A DNA stretch of 34,930 nt from Lentzea albida (lineage in GTDB: Bacteria > Actinomycetota > Actinomycetes > Mycobacteriales > Pseudonocardiaceae): positions 1-34,930 of the forward strand of contig NZ_FOFV01000036.1 in the NCBI RefSeq assembly GCF_900111005.1, in the 5' to 3' direction. Position 1 is the stretch's first letter; every line of letters starts with the position of its first letter. Position numbers and translations under genes: made by a program. Shown here one piece after another: positions 7,210 to 17,666 of the stretch. The notes beneath the pieces are model-generated. The model saw only the letters and a program-made list of their open reading frames with translations. It had not been told where the DNA came from and ran no database searches.

Positions 7210-8124
7210 GTGCAGCTCGGACTCGTCGGCCTCGGCAAGATGGGTTTCAACATGCGCGAGCGGGTGCGCAGGGCCGGTCACGAGGTGATCGGTTACGACC
7301 GCAACCCGGAGGTCACCGACTCGGAGTCGTTGGCGGACATGGTGTCCAAACTCGAGGCTCCGCGCGTGGTGTGGGTGATGGTGCCCGCGGGCGACATCAC
7401 CAGGAACACGGTGAAGGAGCTGTCCGAGCTGCTGTCGCCCGGTGACCTCGTCATCGACGGCGGCAACTCCAAGTTCACCGACGACCGCGTCCACGCGGAC
7501 CTGTTGGCGGAGAAGGAAATCGGCTACGTCGACGCCGGTGTGTCCGGTGGCGTGTGGGGCCTCGAGAACGGCTACGCGCTGATGGTCGGCGGCGACGCGC
7601 AGCACGTCGAGCAGGCGATGCCGATCTTCGACGCGCTGCGTCCGGAGGGTCCGCGCGAAGAAGGTTTCGCGCACGCCGGCAAGGTCGGCGCCGGCCACTA
7701 CTCGAAGATGGTCCACAACGGCATCGAGTACGGCCTGATGCAGGCGTACGCCGAGGGCTTCGAGCTGCTCGACAAGACCGACGTCGTGGACAACGTGCCC
7801 GCGGTCATCTCGGCCTGGCAGCGCGGGACCGTCGTGCGGTCGTGGCTGCTCGACCTGCTGGTGCGCGCGCTGGAGTCCGACCCGGAGCTCGACGACCTGC
7901 GCGGGTACGTCGAGGACTCGGGCGAGGGCCGGTGGACCGTCGAGGAGGGCATCAACAACGCGGTGCCGCTCCCGGTGATCTCCGCCGCGCTCTTCGCGCG
8001 GTTCCAGTCCCGGCAGGAGGACTCGCCGGCGATGCGTGCCGTCGCGGCGCTGCGCAACCAGTTCGGCGGTCACTCGGTGCACCTCGCCGGTCCGTCGTCC
8101 GGCGGCGGCAGCACCCAGGGCTAA
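7210..8124 (+). CDS. gnd: 6-phosphogluconate dehydrogenase, decarboxylating (short form)
   Basis: A 304-aa cytoplasmic enzyme converting 6-phosphogluconate to ribulose 5-phosphate and CO2 in the pentose phosphate pathway. It is the short bacterial type, lacking the extra C-terminal domain of the 470-aa enzymes. The N-terminal Rossmann motif is GLVGLGKMG (4-12). The second strand ends in GYDRN; an Asp here suits NAD+ more than NADP+, as proposed for short-form enzymes. The sugar-phosphate signature DAGVSGGVWG and the catalytic-lysine segment GHYSKMVHNGIEYG are intact. The start is a GTG with GGGGAGA upstream. Its place between dnaN and recF is also seen in Streptomyces, but not in Mycobacterium tuberculosis. 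Confidence 0.95.
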   Translation: MQLGLVGLGKMGFNMRERVRRAGHEVIGYDRNPEVTDSESLADMVSKLEAPRVVWVMVPAGDITRNTVKELSELLSPGDLVIDGGNSKFTDDRVHADLLAEKEIGYVDAGVSGGVWGLENGYALMVGGDAQHVEQAMPIFDALRPEGPREEGFAHAGKVGAGHYSKMVHNGIEYGLMQAYAEGFELLDKTDVVDNVPAVISAWQRGTVVRSWLLDLLVRALESDPELDDLRGYVEDSGEGRWTVEEGINNAVPLPVISAALFARFQSRQEDSPAMRAVAALRNQFGGHSVHLAGPSSGGGSTQG

Positions 8125-8127
8125 CGA

Positions 8128-9234
8128 GTGCACGTCAGACATCTCCAGGTCAGCGACTTCCGGTCGTGGAAGCTCGCCGACCTGGAGCTCGAGCCCGGCG
8201 CGTCGGTGCTCGTCGGCCGCAACGGCCAGGGCAAGACGAACCTGGTCGAGGCGATCGGGTACGTGGCGACGCTGGCGTCGCACCGGGTTTCCAGCGACGC
8301 GCCGCTGATCAGGCATGGCGCCCAGCGCGCCGTGGTGCGGGCGGCCGTGGTCAACGACGACCGCGAGCTGCTCGTGGAACTGGAGATCACCGCGGGCAAG
8401 TCGAACCGGGCCCGCATCAACCGGGGCCCGGTGCCGCGCACGCGCGACGTGCTCGGGATCCTGCGCACGGTGTTGTTCGCACCGGAGGACCTCTCCCTGG
8501 TGAGGGGCGATCCGAGCGACCGGCGGAGGTTCCTCGACGAGATGCTCGTGCTGCGCGCACCGCGTTATGCCGGTGTGCGCAGCGATTACGACCGCGTGTT
8601 GAGGCAGCGCAGCGCGTTGTTGAAGACGGTGAAGCACTCGCGGTCGGCGGACCTCTCGACGCTCGACGTCTGGGACGGGCACCTCGCCCAGCACGGCGCG
8701 GAGCTGCTGGCCGCGCGGGTGAAGCTGGTCCGCGACATGGCGGACCACGTGACCTCGGCTTACGCGGAGGTCGCACCGGAGTCCCGTCCGGCGCTCATCT
8801 CGTACCGGTCGAGCGTCGGCGACCTGCCCGAGGACAGGGAGAGCATCGAGGACCTGCTGCTGGCGGAGCTCGACCGGGTGCGGAAGCAGGAGATCGAACG
8901 TGGTGTGTGCCTCGTCGGTCCGCACCGGGACGACCTGGATCTGACGCTCGGTGAACTCCCCGCGAAGGGTTACGCCAGTCACGGAGAGTCATGGTCCTTC
9001 GCGCTCGCCCTGCGGCTCGGGGGCTACGAGCTGATGCGTGTCGACGGCATCGAACCGGTGCTCGTGCTGGACGATGTCTTCGCGGAGCTCGACCGCGGCC
9101 GGCGGCAGCAGCTGGCCAAGGTGGCGGCCGCCGCCGAGCAGGTGCTGATCACCGCGGCGGTGGCGGAGGACGTTCCGGACGAGCTGAGCGGTGCCCGGTT
9201 CGAGGTTCACGGCGGGGAGGTGCGACGTGTCTGA
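8128..9234 (+). CDS. recF: DNA replication and repair protein RecF
   Basis: A 368-aa SMC-like ATPase that recognises gapped DNA and helps load RecA with RecO and RecR. Walker A is GRNGQGKT (30-37). Further in are the signature region (APEDLSLVRGDPSDRRRFLDEM) and the C-terminal Walker B (PVLVLDDVFAELD). The GTG start lies 3 bases after the gnd stop. Its 3' end overlaps dciA by 8 bases, and the dciA Shine-Dalgarno (GGGGAGG) lies inside recF, so translation is probably coupled. Confidence 0.97.
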   Translation: MHVRHLQVSDFRSWKLADLELEPGASVLVGRNGQGKTNLVEAIGYVATLASHRVSSDAPLIRHGAQRAVVRAAVVNDDRELLVELEITAGKSNRARINRGPVPRTRDVLGILRTVLFAPEDLSLVRGDPSDRRRFLDEMLVLRAPRYAGVRSDYDRVLRQRSALLKTVKHSRSADLSTLDVWDGHLAQHGAELLAARVKLVRDMADHVTSAYAEVAPESRPALISYRSSVGDLPEDRESIEDLLLAELDRVRKQEIERGVCLVGPHRDDLDLTLGELPAKGYASHGESWSFALALRLGGYELMRVDGIEPVLVLDDVFAELDRGRRQQLAKVAAAAEQVLITAAVAEDVPDELSGARFEVHGGEVRRV

Positions 9235-9886
9235 CTCGGAGACTGACTCAGGGGGTTCGAAGCCCCCACATGTAGCTCGATCGGGTGTGTCCGCCCACAC
9301 ATCTGGGGACAAGTCTGTGGATGGTGTGGATAACTCCGTCACAAAACCGGACTTGTCCACAGGTTCATTCACACCTGAGGGTGAGCCACTGAAGGGTTCG
9401 GACCTCGCGCGGGCCGCTCTGGAGGCCGCGAAGGCCAGCGCGAAGGCCCGCGGACGGGTGCCCGGCAGCAAGTCGAAGGGCCGTCCGGTCAACCGCAGCC
9501 GGCGTCGCTGGTCCGGTCCGGGACCCGACGACCGCGACCCCCAGCCGCTCGGGCGGATCGCGTCCAGGATCGCGGCGGACCGCGGCTGGGTCGAGCAGCT
9601 CCAGGGTGGCCAGGTCTTCGGTCGTTGGGCAAAATTGGTGGGAGAGGACGTCGCCGAGCACGCGAAACCGATCGCGCTCAGTGACGGGGAACTGACGGTC
9701 CAGGCTTCGTCGACGGCGTGGGCCACCCAGCTGCGCCTCCTGCAGCGCGAGCTGATCAAGCGCATCGCCGCGGGCGTCGGCCACGGCATCGTCAAACGGC
9801 TCAAGATCAAGGGTCCGGACGCTCCGAACTGGCGACACGGCCCCAGGCACGTTCCTGGGCGCGGTCCGCGTGACACCTACGGGTGA
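9227..9886 (+). CDS. dciA: DciA-family protein (DUF721), probable helicase loader
   Basis: A 219-aa protein of the DciA/DUF721 family, which handles DnaB loading or recruitment in most bacteria that lack DnaC/DnaI. The conserved part starts near residue 65 (SDLARAALEAAKASAKARG), passes WSGPGPDDRDPQPLG and ends with the DUF721 fold (STAWATQLRLLQRELIKRI, RGPRDTYG). The ending matches M. tuberculosis Rv0004 as I recall it, but the N-terminal extension is about 40 residues longer. That extension (Ser/Thr/Asp/Gly-rich, about 1-60) is encoded by AT-richer DNA containing four DnaA-box-like sites. The start is the GTG at 9227; no start codon exists downstream of the boxes, so they must be translated. 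Confidence 0.92.
   Translation: MSDSETDSGGSKPPHVARSGVSAHTSGDKSVDGVDNSVTKPDLSTGSFTPEGEPLKGSDLARAALEAAKASAKARGRVPGSKSKGRPVNRSRRRWSGPGPDDRDPQPLGRIASRIAADRGWVEQLQGGQVFGRWAKLVGEDVAEHAKPIALSDGELTVQASSTAWATQLRLLQRELIKRIAAGVGHGIVKRLKIKGPDAPNWRHGPRHVPGRGPRDTYG
9251..9267 (+). other. tRNA T-arm-like hairpin inside dciA
   Basis: GGGGGTTCGAAGCCCCC, 24 bases after the dciA start, forms a 5-bp stem with a 7-base TTCGAAG loop, the geometry and loop consensus of a tRNA TPsiC arm. No D-arm, anticodon arm or acceptor stem is present around it, so it is not a tRNA gene. It could be a chance hairpin affecting dciA translation. Confidence 0.3.
9304..9361. promoter_or_regulatory. DnaA-box cluster within dciA
   Basis: Four boxes lie in 58 bases: TGGGGACAA 9304-9312, TGTGGATGG 9316-9324, TGTGGATAA 9325-9333 (perfect) and TTGTCCACA 9353-9361 (perfect, opposite orientation). 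The cluster is about 3.6 kb from the oriC boxes and holds better consensus sites than oriC itself. It lies in the coding sequence of the unconserved N-terminal extension of DciA. Titration of DnaA or regulation of the downstream genes are possible roles. Confidence 0.75.
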
Positions 9887-10045
9887 GGTCGCGTCAAGCG
9901 CTCAGCGGCCGTTCTGTGGCTCAATGAGCGTTCACCTGCGGATTTGAACCCCCGTTTCAGCCGTCCTGACCCGTCTTGCGCCGCGCGAGGCGCTCTGTGA
10001 CCGATTCAAAGGTGTCCTTGCCCCCGTTCTGTCGGGGTGCACCGG

Positions 10046-10051
10046 TAGAAT
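10046..10051 (+). promoter_or_regulatory. Candidate gyrB promoter -10 element
   Basis: TAGAAT, 62 bases before the gyrB start, is a good -10 match in the 226-base dciA-gyrB gap. No convincing -35 lies at 16-18 bases; TTGCCC at 10018 is 22 bases away. A short inverted repeat (CCCCCG/CGGGG) lies just upstream. In other bacteria gyrase promoters respond to supercoiling, but nothing here proves that. Confidence 0.45.
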
Positions 10052-10112
10052 CACGGGGAGCGTCACCAACAACGTGCGGGCCGTGCCCGCATCAGCGAGG
10101 AGACTCCAGCCC

Positions 10113-12080
10113 GTGTCAGCACAGAAGAATGAGTACGGCGCGTCCTCGATCACCGTCCTCGAGGGTCTCGAGGCAGTGCGCAAGAGGCCGGGCATGTACA
10201 TCGGCTCGACCGGCGAGCGCGGTCTGCACCACCTGGTCCAGGAGGTCGTGGACAACTCGGTCGACGAGGCGATGGCGGGCTACGCGACGACGGTCGACGT
10301 CACCCTGCTGGCCAACGGCGGCGTCCGGGTGATCGACGACGGTCGTGGCATCCCGACCGACATCCACCCGGCGGAGGGCATCCCGACCGTCGAGGTCGTC
10401 ATGACCAAGCTGCACGCGGGCGGCAAGTTCGACAGCGACTCCTACGCGGTGTCCGGCGGTCTGCACGGCGTCGGCATCTCCGTGGTGAACGCGCTGTCCA
10501 CGGCCGTCGACCTGGAGATCAAGCACAAGGGTTTCACCTGGACCCAGCGCTACGAGAACGCCAAGCCGACGCCGCTCGAGAAGGGCGCGCCGACGACCGA
10601 GACCGGCACCTCGGTCACGTTCTGGGCCGACCCGGAGATCTTCGAGACGACCGAGTACAACGTCGAGACGATCGCACGCCGCCTGCAGGAGATGGCGTTC
10701 CTCAACAAGGGGATCACCATCGTCCTGCGCGACGAGCGGGTCTCGGCGGAGGACGAGGAGGCCGACGCCGAGGGCCACAAGGCCGCGGTGAAGGAGCGCA
10801 CCTTCCACTACCCGGGTGGTCTGGAGGACTTCGTCCGCCACATCAACCACACGCGCGAGGCCGTGCACCAGAAGGTGATCGGCTTCGAGGCGCAGGGGGA
10901 GGACCTCCAGGTCGAGGTCGCGATGCAGTGGAACACGGGCTACACGGCCTCGGTCTACACCTTCGCGAACACGATCAACACGCACGAGGGCGGCACGCAC
11001 GAAGAGGGCTTCCGCGCCGCGTTGACGCGTGTCGTCAACGAGTACGCGCGCGAGAAGAAGCTGCTCAAGGAGAAGGACGCCAACCTCACCGGTGACGACA
11101 TCCGCGAGGGTCTCGCGGCGATCATCTCGGTGAAGTTGAAGGAGCCCCAGTTCGAGGGCCAGACGAAGACCAAGCTGGGCAACAGCGAGGCGAAGTCGTT
11201 CGTGCAGAAGTCGACGAACGAGCACTTGGCCGACTGGTTCGAGCGCCACCCCAACGAGGCCAAGACGATCGTCACCAAGTCGGTGTCGTCGGCGCAGGCC
11301 CGCATCGCCGCCCGCAAGGCCCGCGAACTGGTGCGTCGCAAGGGCGCGCTGGACATCGGCGGCCTGCCCGGCAAGCTGAAGGACTGCCGCTCGACGGAGC
11401 CGGAGCGCTGCGAGCTCTACATCGTCGAGGGTGACTCCGCAGGCGGCTCAGCCAAGGAGGGCCGGGACTCCATGTACCAGGCCATCCTGCCGATCCGCGG
11501 CAAGATCATCAACGTCGAGAAGGCGCGCATCGACCGCGTCCTCAAGAACACCGAGGTCCAGTCGCTGATCACGGCGCTCGGCACCGGCATCCACGACGAG
11601 TTCGACCTCACCAAGCTGCGCTACCACAAGATCGTGCTGATGGCCGACGCCGACGTCGACGGCCAGCACATCCGCACGCTGCTGCTCACGCTGCTGTTCC
11701 GCTTCATGCAGCCGCTCATCGAGCACAACCACGTCTACCTCGCGCAGCCGCCGCTGTACAAGATCAAGTGGCAGCGCGCGGATCCGGAGTACGTCTACTC
11801 CGACCGCGAGCGCGACGCCGTGATCAAGGCCGGCATCGAGAGCGGCAAGAGGCTCGGCAAGGACGACAACATCCAGCGGTACAAGGGTCTCGGTGAGATG
11901 AACGCCGAGGAGCTGTGGGAGACCACGATGGACCCGTCCAACCGGATCCTGCGGCAGGTCACCATGGACGACGCGGCCACCGCCGACGAGCTGTTCAGCG
12001 TGCTCATGGGCGAGGACGTCGAGGCGCGCCGTTCGTTCATCACCCGCAACGCCAAGAGCATCAAGTTCCTGGACATCTGA
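10113..12080 (+). CDS. gyrB: DNA gyrase subunit B
   Basis: A 655-aa ATPase subunit of gyrase, which introduces negative supercoils ahead of and behind forks. The GHKL ATP site shows DDGRG (75-79) and GLHGVG (116-121). The TOPRIM domain has the catalytic E439 (EGDSAGGSA) and the metal-binding DADVDG (D512, D514, D516). The C-terminal QRYKGLGEMN element is intact. It is the actinobacterial length, without the extra insertion of E. coli GyrB. The start is the GTG at 10113 (MSAQKNEYGASS) with AGGAGA upstream; a longer frame from 10074 lacks support. gyrA follows after 55 bases, implying one operon. Confidence 0.98.
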   Translation: MSAQKNEYGASSITVLEGLEAVRKRPGMYIGSTGERGLHHLVQEVVDNSVDEAMAGYATTVDVTLLANGGVRVIDDGRGIPTDIHPAEGIPTVEVVMTKLHAGGKFDSDSYAVSGGLHGVGISVVNALSTAVDLEIKHKGFTWTQRYENAKPTPLEKGAPTTETGTSVTFWADPEIFETTEYNVETIARRLQEMAFLNKGITIVLRDERVSAEDEEADAEGHKAAVKERTFHYPGGLEDFVRHINHTREAVHQKVIGFEAQGEDLQVEVAMQWNTGYTASVYTFANTINTHEGGTHEEGFRAALTRVVNEYAREKKLLKEKDANLTGDDIREGLAAIISVKLKEPQFEGQTKTKLGNSEAKSFVQKSTNEHLADWFERHPNEAKTIVTKSVSSAQARIAARKARELVRRKGALDIGGLPGKLKDCRSTEPERCELYIVEGDSAGGSAKEGRDSMYQAILPIRGKIINVEKARIDRVLKNTEVQSLITALGTGIHDEFDLTKLRYHKIVLMADADVDGQHIRTLLLTLLFRFMQPLIEHNHVYLAQPPLYKIKWQRADPEYVYSDRERDAVIKAGIESGKRLGKDDNIQRYKGLGEMNAEELWETTMDPSNRILRQVTMDDAATADELFSVLMGEDVEARRSFITRNAKSIKFLDI

Positions 12081-12135
12081 TTCCGGCTTGGTTTCTGGGC
12101 ACCCTGGCGTTTCTGGCGAGTAAGGAAAGAGAACA

Positions 12136-14679
<2,544 letters not shown>

Positions 14680-14713
14680 CCGGAATCGCTAGCGAGAGGT
14701 CAAGGACAAGCTC

Positions 14714-15679
14714 GTGACTCCACCCGAGAACCGCGAAGGTCGGGACGCGGACAAGACCGCCGTGATCACCAAACCGACTCCCCAGAAGTCCGCGAGCAAG
14801 CCCGCGGAGAAGGCGGATTCGGCAGCGGCCTCCGGTTCCTCGGGTGGAACCGCGCAGGACAAGACCAAGCCCGTGTCGGCGGAGAAGGCGGCGGAGGCCG
14901 CCGCGCCGGTGCAGGAGAAGCCGGCCGAGAAGGCCGCGGCCACCCCGGTCGAGGAGAAGACGGTGTCGATCGACACCCCGCCGACTCCTGCTCCGAGTGC
15001 CGCCGCCACTCCCGCCCCCACCGCGGACGAACCGGTCGTCGTCTCGGCGCCGCCGCCCTGGCAGCGCGTGACGAACGACACGGAGGCCGGCCAGCACGAC
15101 GCGACGGAGACGTACACGGCTCCGGCCGCGCCGCCCGTTCCGTCCGAGCCGGCCCCCGCCTTCCCGCAGACCGACCCGGACACCGTCAAGGTGCAGAAGC
15201 CGGTGGTCACGGGCTCGGCGGTGCCCGCGGGTCTCGGCAGCAGCCGCACGTCGGTGAACCTCGGCAACGGCGGTGCCCGTCCCGCCGCGTCCACGCCGTC
15301 GGCCCGCCGCCCCGGTCGCGGCCCGCGCCGCGCCTCGCTGCAGGTGAAGCGCGTCGACCCGTGGTCGGTGCTCAAGCTCGCCCTGGTGCTCGGCGTCGCG
15401 CTGTTCTTCGTCTGGCTCGTGGCGGTCGGCGTGCTCTACGGCGTGCTGCACGGCATGGGGGTCTGGGACAAGATCAACAGCACCGCGAACGACCTGCTCC
15501 AGGCCAACGAGCCCGGCGAACCGCTGATCAGCGCCGGCCGCGTGTTCGGCGTCTCGGCGATCATCGGTGCCGTCAACATCGTGCTGTTCACGGCCCTCGC
15601 GACCGTGGGCGCGTTCGTCTACAACGTGTCCGCGGATCTGGCCGGTGGCTTGGAGTTGACGCTCTCCGAGCGAGAGTGA
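14714..15679 (+). CDS. DUF3566 transmembrane protein
   Basis: A 321-aa membrane protein of unknown function that follows gyrA in many actinobacteria (the Rv0007 position in M. tuberculosis). Residues 1-200 are a low-complexity cytoplasmic region rich in Ala, Pro, Lys and Glu. The conserved DUF3566 domain starts near 207 (RRASLQVKRVDPWSVLKL) and has two membrane segments at about 221-243 and 279-303, with a polar loop KINSTANDLLQ between them. The GTG start has AAGGA upstream, 34 bases after gyrA, so it probably shares the gyrase transcript. Function is not known; placement suggests growth- or division-linked expression. Confidence 0.88.
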   Translation: MTPPENREGRDADKTAVITKPTPQKSASKPAEKADSAAASGSSGGTAQDKTKPVSAEKAAEAAAPVQEKPAEKAAATPVEEKTVSIDTPPTPAPSAAATPAPTADEPVVVSAPPPWQRVTNDTEAGQHDATETYTAPAAPPVPSEPAPAFPQTDPDTVKVQKPVVTGSAVPAGLGSSRTSVNLGNGGARPAASTPSARRPGRGPRRASLQVKRVDPWSVLKLALVLGVALFFVWLVAVGVLYGVLHGMGVWDKINSTANDLLQANEPGEPLISAGRVFGVSAIIGAVNIVLFTALATVGAFVYNVSADLAGGLELTLSERE

Positions 15680-15687
15680 CCCCCGAT

Positions 15688-15717
15688 TTGGGAGCGGCGA
15701 GGACGATCCTGTAAGGT
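15688..15717 (+). promoter_or_regulatory. Candidate tRNA-Ile promoter
   Basis: A -35-like TTGGGA (15688-15693) and a -10-like TAAGGT (15712-15717) with an 18-base spacer lie about 37 bases before the tRNA. The match is consensus-level only. Confidence 0.45.
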
Positions 15718-15753
15718 TCTCCTCGTCGCCCCGAGCGGGTGACAGTTGATCGA

Positions 15754-15827
15754 GGGCCTATAGCTCAGGCGGTTAGAGCGCTTCACTGATAATGAAGAGG
15801 TCGGAGGTTCAAGTCCTCCTAGGCCCA
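15754..15827 (+). tRNA. ileT: tRNA-Ile (GAT anticodon)
   Basis: A complete 74-base cloverleaf: acceptor GGGCCTA pairs with TAGGCCC, D-stem GCTC/GAGC, anticodon stem CTTCA/TGAAG with loop CTGATAA, T-arm GGAGG-TTCAAGT-CCTCC, and discriminator A. CCA is not encoded. It lies downstream of gyrA and DUF3566, the same place as ileT in mycobacteria. Confidence 0.98.
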
Positions 15828-15961
15828 CTCGATTCGAAACTCTCTCGAATCACTATCTCGATTCTGTCCGGATGCGAGTTCCGGAGCCCCGGCTGAAGAC
15901 CCACAAAGCCTGTAGGCTGGTCCGGTAGGTCGGGGCACAACTGTCTTTGGAGGGGTTCAGA

Positions 15962-16084
15962 GTGGCTAAGAAGATCATCGCACTCGTCGTGGTGGCCGGT
16001 GCGGTCCTGTTCTTCGTGAAGCGCAGCCGTTCGGCCAAGGCCGACGCGGACCTGTGGCGCGAGGCCACCGCTCCCACCGACTGA
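15962..16084 (+). CDS. DLW-39 family small membrane protein
   Basis: A 40-aa protein: one hydrophobic segment at about 5-17 (IIALVVVAGAVLFFV), then a basic and acidic tail with the DLW motif (ADADLWREAT) that names this actinobacterial family. Function is unknown. The GTG start has GGAGGGG at ideal spacing. It lies in the 294-base gap between tRNA-Ile and tRNA-Ala and is too short for most automatic gene callers. Confidence 0.88.
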   Translation: MAKKIIALVVVAGAVLFFVKRSRSAKADADLWREATAPTD

Positions 16085-16121
16085 TCTTCGCTCTGACGGG
16101 TGGTCCACCACCCTCAGGCTC

Positions 16122-16194
16122 GGGGACGTAGCTCAATTGGCAGAGCACCGCCTTTGCAAGGCGGGGGTTAGGGGTTCGATTCCCCTCGTCTCCA
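16122..16194 (+). tRNA. alaT: tRNA-Ala (TGC anticodon)
   Basis: A complete 73-base cloverleaf: acceptor GGGGACG pairs with CGTCTCC, D-arm GCTC-AATTGGCA-GAGC, anticodon stem CCGCC/GGCGG with loop TTTGCAA, T-arm AGGGG-TTCGATT-CCCCT, discriminator A, no encoded CCA. It is the second tRNA of the ileT-alaT pair. Confidence 0.98.
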
Positions 16195-16206
16195 CGGTGC
16201 ACACAT

Positions 16207-16251
16207 CTCGGGCCGGGTGGCTCCGCATTTAGCGGAACCACCCGGCCCGAG
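16207..16251 (+). terminator. Intrinsic terminator after tRNA-Ala
   Basis: A 20-bp stem with one mismatch (CTCGGGCCGGGTGGCTCCGC and its near complement) and loop ATTTA starts 12 bases after the tRNA. It probably ends the tRNA transcript. Confidence 0.85.
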
Positions 16252-16357
16252 TCAGTTCCAGGTCATCAGTCCGCGAAGCGGAGCGTGTCGGCGCAGGCGG
16301 GCCCGGCGACGCGAGGAAGCGGCCGGAGCAGGGCGCAGCGCTGACTGAGGGTGTGCA

Positions 16358-17614
16358 ATGGCTCGGCTGAACAAGTCCGTTCTCGTCGACGCGCTGTCAG
16401 GAAAACAGGAGCGCGTTCTCGCGGTATCGCTCACGATCCTGCACCTGGGAACAGGCCTGTCGTATTCGTTGCTCGCGCTTTACCTGGTGCGTCACGTTCA
16501 TCTCGACCCCGCGCTATACGGCGTGGGGATGAGCGTGGCCGCATTCCTGGGCCTGGTCTCCGGACCCGTGGTCGGCCACCTCGCGGACCGGGTGAACGGC
16601 TACCGCCTGTACGCCTGCCTCGTGTGGACGATGAGTGCGGCGACGGCCGCCGTGATCGTCTCCGGGCCCTGGCTCGCGCTGGCGTTGCTGAGCGTGCTGA
16701 CGATCTGCGGCCGCGGGGGAGCGGCCGTGCTCGGTGCGATCGTCGGCCGGACGGTGCCTGCGGAGCGTCGTGTCCGCTACCGCGCGGTCGTGAAGTCGCT
16801 GACGAACGCGGCGATGGTGGCCGGTCTCGGACTCGGCGCCCTCGTGCTGCTGGTGGACTCGAAAGTGGCGTTCCAGATCGGGTTCGCGGCCGAGGCGGTC
16901 ACCCTGGTCGTCGTCGGTCTGCTGGTGTGGCTCTCCGCGCCGCGTCGGACGCGGGTCCTGGTCGAGCCCGCGGCCGGGAAGACGAAGGCAGGGCCGTCCC
17001 GGTTCGGCGTGCTCAGGGACCGGCGGTTCGCCGTGCTGGTCGTGCTGAACTGCGTGCTCACGGTCTCGGAGTCGTTGCTGACGATCGCGCTGCCGTTGTG
17101 GGTGTCCACGCGGATGCAGGTGCCGCTGTGGGTCGTGTCGGTCGCGATGGTCATCTACACCGGTGGTGTGGTGCTGCTGCAGGTACCGGCGTCCCGCAAG
17201 GTGTCCGACCTGGCGTCGTCGTCCCGAGCCGGCCGGCGGGGAGGCGTGCTGCTCGCGCTCGCCGCCGTCATGTTCCCCCTCGCCGCACTCGCCCACGACG
17301 GACCGCTCGCGGTGGCCGCGGTGGTCGTCCTCGCGCTCGCGCTGGTGGGTGGGGAAGTCCTCTACTCGGCCGGGTCGTGGGGGCTCGTGTACGGCATCGC
17401 CCCCGAGGAGAAGCTCGGCCAGTACCAGGGCGTGTACAACGTCGGCTGGGACGTCGCCATGCTCGTGGGGCCGGTGCTGTTCGCCCTGCTCGCGTCGGGC
17501 CGGAGCGTGCTGGGCTGGGTCGTGCTGGCCGCCGTCTTCCTGGTGGCCGCGCTGCTCCTGGTGCCCGTCAGCACGATGAGGAGTGCGCCGGGGCGCACCG
17601 CCGTCATGACCTGA
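16358..17614 (+). CDS. MFS transporter
   Basis: A 418-aa major facilitator superfamily permease with about 12 hydrophobic segments and a central cytoplasmic loop near 190-220 (LSAPRRTRVLVEPAAGKTKAG). The loop between segments 2 and 3 carries the MFS motif A-like GHLADRVNGYR. The substrate cannot be told from sequence; drug or metabolite export is the commonest role of such 400-residue actinobacterial members. The ATG at 16358 has GAGG upstream. It is not part of the conserved origin set of M. tuberculosis and stands alone between tRNA-Ala and a convergent doxX gene, so it is probably lineage-specific. Confidence 0.85.
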   Translation: MARLNKSVLVDALSGKQERVLAVSLTILHLGTGLSYSLLALYLVRHVHLDPALYGVGMSVAAFLGLVSGPVVGHLADRVNGYRLYACLVWTMSAATAAVIVSGPWLALALLSVLTICGRGGAAVLGAIVGRTVPAERRVRYRAVVKSLTNAAMVAGLGLGALVLLVDSKVAFQIGFAAEAVTLVVVGLLVWLSAPRRTRVLVEPAAGKTKAGPSRFGVLRDRRFAVLVVLNCVLTVSESLLTIALPLWVSTRMQVPLWVVSVAMVIYTGGVVLLQVPASRKVSDLASSSRAGRRGGVLLALAAVMFPLAALAHDGPLAVAAVVVLALALVGGEVLYSAGSWGLVYGIAPEEKLGQYQGVYNVGWDVAMLVGPVLFALLASGRSVLGWVVLAAVFLVAALLLVPVSTMRSAPGRTAVMT

Positions 17615-17623
17615 CCGACTGAA

Positions 17624-17651
17624 GCCCTGTTCGCGCCGTTGGGAACGGGGC
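17624..17651. terminator. Shared terminator between MFS and DoxX genes
   Basis: GCCCTGTTC pairs with GAACGGGGC (one G-U pair) around a 10-base loop in the 52-base gap between two convergent genes, so it may serve both. Confidence 0.6.
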
Positions 17652-17666
17652 CTCAGCGCACTCGCG

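Noticed and set aside
9251..9267. tRNA gene at the T-arm-like hairpin
   Set aside because: No acceptor, D or anticodon arm can be built around it.
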